Positions 60,553-64,000 of a stretch of 64,000 bases of DNA are shown here, one piece after another. Origin of the DNA: Megaleporinus macrocephalus. Lineage: Eukaryota > Chordata > Actinopteri > Characiformes > Anostomidae. The DNA lies in the NCBI GenBank assembly GCA_021613375.1, contig CM038715.1:1812001-1876000 (forward strand), given 5' to 3'. The notes under the pieces were generated by a model, which saw nothing but the letters and a program-made list of their open reading frames with translations, had not been told where the DNA came from and searched no databases. Each line of letters starts with the position of its first letter. Positions within the stretch are counted from its first letter, which is position 1. The position numbers were made by a program, and so were the translations under genes.

Positions 60553-61270
60553 TGAATGAGGATATTATTGGTTGATGGAAGGAGTACACAGAGGAAGTTG
60601 GCAAGCTCCTCAGTGGCAAGGTATTGGGGTGGAGGAGATTTGCCTGGAAATGCTTAAGGCTCGGGATGTTGTGGGTCTGTCACAGCTAACATGCCTATGC
60701 AGTGCCACATGGATCTGGGAACACTGACTGGGAGAAGGTTTACAACCATGTTCGCTAAGATATTCTGCATGAGGTCCTCAGGCAGTATGGGGTGCCAGGG
60801 CCACTATTACATGCCTTTGGGTCTCTGTACACCCAGAGCTAGAGTTGTGTTCATATACTCTGCATTAAGTCAAGCTCGTTTAATGTGTGTGCTAGACTCA
60901 GCCAAGGTTGTGCCCTGCCTCCACTCCTATTTGTGATATTCATGGACAGGGTGTCAAGGCATAGCTGAGGTCAGGGTGGCATTATGTGTGAGGGGCGATT
61001 TTTGCAGATGATGCCCTTTCAGCTTCATCACATGGATACCTCCAGCACACAGTGCTCGTTAGCAGCTGAGTGTAAAACTGCTAGAAGAGAAGACCTGCCC
61101 AGATAGGGGAGTTTAAGTACATCAGGGTTTTGTTCACAAGTGATGGGAAGAGGTTTTATACGATTCCACGTGGGCTGGGACAGGTGGCAGCAGTGATGTG
61201 GTTTCTATACTGTAGAAGTGAAGAAGGAGCTGAGCCAGTTACTGGTCATTACCATTGACTAACTGGTCTA
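60553..61270 (+). pseudogene. LINE reverse transcriptase relic with FADD motif
   Basis: Remains of a non-LTR polymerase in several frames: VEEICLEMLKARDVVGLSQL near 60630-60690, LPPLLFVIFMDRVSRHS at about 60916-60966, the catalytic block AIFADDALSASS (the DD codons at 61007-61012), and FKYIRVLFTSDG at 61111-61147. In fish relatives these read SP.LF.IFMDRISRRS, LLFADD and FKYLGVLFTSDG. A large part between the first two blocks is deleted, and frameshifts are frequent. The clade is not resolved. It is a different family from those at 7.2, 31 and 57 kb. Confidence 0.8.
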
Positions 61271-61523
61271 GGAAGATGCATATTAAGTTATAAATGTATG
61301 TATTTAGGCTACTCTACCCACCAAATGTATTCATTTGGATGACTATGCGTTTTCGGCTCTAGTTGGCAAGTCGTTTTATTTCTTGGCTCAGCAACAAGTT
61401 CCTTTTCCTTTCTCTAAGCTTTCTTAAAGACACTTCGGCTATAATAAAATTCACAGTGGACAACTGCTGCTTGTATAATATTGGGTCACCTTTTCAAATT
61501 TATAAAAAGTTTGTGAAAACATA
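61271..61523. other. Unassigned DNA
   Basis: Nothing recognised. Confidence 0.3.
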
Positions 61524-62407
61524 CACTGAAAAATATTTCACAGTAAATTAACAGTAAATACTGGGAGCAGAGACGGCAGTATTTTACTGTTATTTTACAG
61601 AGCATCTACTGTAATTTATTTTAACAGTATTGTACTGTAAATTGAATTACAGTATATGTTAGTAAAATAACTGTGTATGTATGGTACTAACCAACTAGCC
61701 AGCCAGCTAGCTAGCTGACAAGCTAACACCGCTCAAGCTACAGTTTCTTTGATAAATTTAGTCACCAAATGAAACAGACCTAACTAACAACATCTTATAT
61801 CTTAAAAGTTTAATAATTATACTGACTAAACCATATCACTTAAATGAGTAAAAGCAGTTTAGACAGTTTAATAAAAAAGAGTTATCATTAAAAAGAAACA
61901 CTAGTCTGTAATCTCCAGTATGAGTTTGATAGATAGTGACTGGACTGATTGCATTACTGTTAATTTACATACACTGTGTGATTATTGTGTAGGAGGAATT
62001 GAACCCAGACCGTCTTACTGTGAGGTGTCTCCTCGCAGTGAGATGATCTGGGTTGGATTCCCGGTCCGGGTGGTTCTGTGTGGAGTGTGTATGTTCTCTC
62101 AGTGCTTGAGTGGGTTCCTCCGGGTTCTCCCACAGTCCAAACACATGCATGTTAGGATCCTTACTCTAAACTGCCCGTAGGTGTGAGTGAGTGTGTGTTG
62201 GCCATGTGATGGACTGGTGACCTGTCCATGGTGTACCCCACCTTCGCGCTGGGATTGGCTCCAGCCCCCCCGTGACCCCGACTAGCGGGATAAAGCGATG
62301 GATAATGGATGGATGTGTGATTATTTAACAGCACTTTACAATTATTATAAAAAACAGTAAGATACTGTTGTATATCCACAGTATATTTACAGCAATTCAT
62401 TACAGTG
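61524..62407 (-). mobile_element. MITE-like element, copy 2, split by a SINE
   Basis: Left end CACTGAAAAATATTTCACAG and right end TTACAGTG. TA flanks both ends. It is the inverted counterpart of 29847-30613 and lacks about 170 internal bases present there. A SINE occupies 61987-62314. Without the SINE the element would be about 545 bases. Confidence 0.7.
61987..62314 (+). mobile_element. SINE nested in a MITE, with 11-bp target duplication
   Basis: Contains a B-box-like GGTTGGATTCCC at 62051, CACAGTCCAAACACATGCAT, GCCATGTGATGGACTG, GGTGTACCCCACC and an ATAATGGATGGATG tail. GTGTGATTATT is repeated on both sides (61976-61986 and 62315-62325). The uninterrupted site is seen in MITE copy 1 (reverse complement near 29905-29920), which confirms the insertion. 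Confidence 0.88.
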
Positions 62408-63604
62408 TATAGTATACCCACCGCCTCACTGTCAGAACTATTGGTTGGAAAAATAAATGAATTAAACATAAGTTTGTGGGAACAATGAGCCCAGACAAAT
62501 ATGAGCTTTGAGAACTGATGGAAAAAGGAGACAAAAACATGAGTGCAGCCAAAATACCTCCCACTTTCATAAATAAAATTTCCTCGATCACTGGAGCTCT
62601 GCATGAACCAGAATCATGTAAGTAGGGGGAGTCTAAGTACAACACGGAGTCGTGCATGGCATGAAATATGCACAGTGTCTGATCCCACTTTAGAACACTC
62701 TATCTGATCCCACTAAAAGCAGAAATAGATCATCACTGTCCAATATTAAATAAAACCTTCTTATGTTAACTTACACTGAAAGTAAAGAACATTTTTGGCC
62801 TATTTTGGAAATACTTGTTTGGATGGTGACGATATATAATTTCTCACCAACCATCTCTGTCTCTCTTAGTCATTTATATTCACAGGGTGCTTGCAAAACT
62901 CTTCTGTGAAGTCAAAATCAGAATAAGACTCCCCTTATTTTAAGCCCTTGTCTACTGTAATATAAAATAATAAACTTTAAAAACAAGTTTATGTAATCTT
63001 ATAAAAAAATGTAATTAAAAAACGAGCTCTTAACGAGCTCCCGTTCAGATTATGTACCTCATGAGCACCTACATTAGCAGTGACACTACTTGTGACACAG
63101 GTGACTAGCCTGAGGACAATGGCTTCAGGCTCCGTTCTCCTTGTTTTCTCATGCTACATCACCAGCCACCCCAACATGACAGCTGGATCCATTTCAGAAA
63201 GTAAGGTCTGTAAAGGCAACAGAGACTGACTGCATGCAGGTCAAATGCGATCATCTACTAGAATTCTGGTGTTTCCTCCCAGATCTGTGTCTTCACACAA
63301 ACGTGCTGCCTTCACATGCAGACATCACCACATCTCCTTTACTTTTCAATTCCCTCAACAATTAATTACCATTTAAATATACACACCAGTATCCAGATCA
63401 GCCGACTGTGGACTGCTGAGGACCAGAGTGATCTCACAAGGCTCTAAGACCACCTAGAGGAGATCTCCTCAGGCCAAGGTCTGGACTGTCACCATCTCTA
63501 ACGTGTGTTCTGATTCAGTGGTGTATCCTGTTTACTGAAGTAGTCTAGTATCAGCATCTCATACCATCAACTACTGAAACACCAACACACCACACATACC
63601 ATTC
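62408..63604. other. Unassigned DNA
   Basis: About 1.2 kb with no recognised gene. Minus-strand frames at 62161-62657 partly cover the SINE and have no domain. Confidence 0.4.
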
Positions 63605-63790
63605 AGTACATTTTAGTATATTTACTGTTTAAATACTGAACTGAAATGCTGAACTTAATAAATTATTTTTTTATCACTTAGTAAAAACAAGGACTACATT
63701 TAAAGTACATAATGTGTTTATTTATAATAAAAAAGTAAATAAACTGAGTTTCACATCTTAACAGTTTATCTCTCTCTTGTATTCCTCCAC
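63605..63790 (-). repeat. Dispersed repeat segment (inverted partner at 3.8-4.0 kb)
   Basis: The reverse complement matches 3820-3988 with divergence (GTATATTTACTGTTTAAAT, then AATGTGTTTATTTATA). Homology fades to the right. Confidence 0.5.
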
Positions 63791-63884
63791 ACTTTCTCTT
63801 GTTCAGTGAGAGAAGTGAGCTCTTGGTTGTTCAGCCAGGACTATAAATCTGGGCTGAAACTGTGTTAGAACCTCACACTCATAC

Positions 63885-64000
63885 GAGATATCCGGAACGT
63901 TCTGTATGGAGTGTGTATGTTCTCGGGTACTCCGGTTTCCCTCCACAGTCCAAACACATGCATGTTATGTTGATTGGTCACTCGTTGATTGGTCAGTGAG
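63885..64000 (+). mobile_element. SINE fragment cut by the window end
   Basis: GGAGTGTGTATGTTCTC, CTCCACAGTCCAAACACATG and GTTGATTGGTCACTC follow the SINE order seen at 62.1 kb. The element continues beyond the window, so its tail and target duplication are not visible. Confidence 0.75.

Noticed and set aside
61920..62180. 86-codon plus-strand frame
   Set aside because: It spans the MITE/SINE junction, so it cannot be an ancestral protein.

Overview
The window looks like teleost fish nuclear DNA. It is AT-rich, has long vertebrate-style microsatellites, and carries a dense mix of fish-type repeats: Tc1/mariner, hAT-like and piggyBac-like DNA elements, L2-like and other LINE ends, tRNA-derived SINEs with ATGG tails, and solo LTRs. 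The families are common in teleosts, including ostariophysans, but the species cannot be told from the sequence alone. I found no protein-coding exon of a host gene, no tRNA, rRNA or snRNA gene, and nothing prokaryotic. The only recognisable coding sequence is decayed transposase and reverse transcriptase. The window is best read as an intergenic stretch or the inside of a very large intron.

Layout. 1-3.9 kb: mostly unique AT-rich DNA with TE pieces. 3.9-9.4 kb: three antisense fragments of one LINE family, a solo LTR (4561-5048), and a 23-bp minisatellite of about 90 copies grown beside the reverse transcriptase C-terminus of the third fragment. 9.4-19 kb: unique DNA, two SINEs, a Tc1 transposase relic, LINE 3' ends, a 43-bp minisatellite and an intact solo LTR. 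19-28 kb: solo LTR, a hAT-type element with an 8-bp target duplication, repeat copies at 23-24 kb, an LTR with polypurine tract, and a second hAT-like element. 28-33.7 kb: an internally deleted Tc1 element, a MITE-like element, an L2-type LINE relic beginning with a perfect 38-bp inverted repeat, and a TTAA-flanked piggyBac-like element. 34-49 kb: long unique stretches with MITEs, AT microsatellites and Tc1 or hAT relics. 49-54 kb: two Tc1/mariner transposase relics, one interrupted by a solo LTR. 55-59.7 kb: two more large minisatellites (45-bp and 36-bp units). 60-64 kb: a LINE relic keeping a FADD motif, a MITE carrying a SINE, and a SINE cut by the window end.

No genes work together here. 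The interest is structural. Several insertions have exact target-site duplications, and two nestings can be checked because the empty site is visible. The three largest tandem arrays each lie in or beside transposon-derived sequence. I found no evidence of an undescribed biological system. Calls of family and clade rest on remembered consensus features and need a RepeatMasker or Dfam search to confirm.
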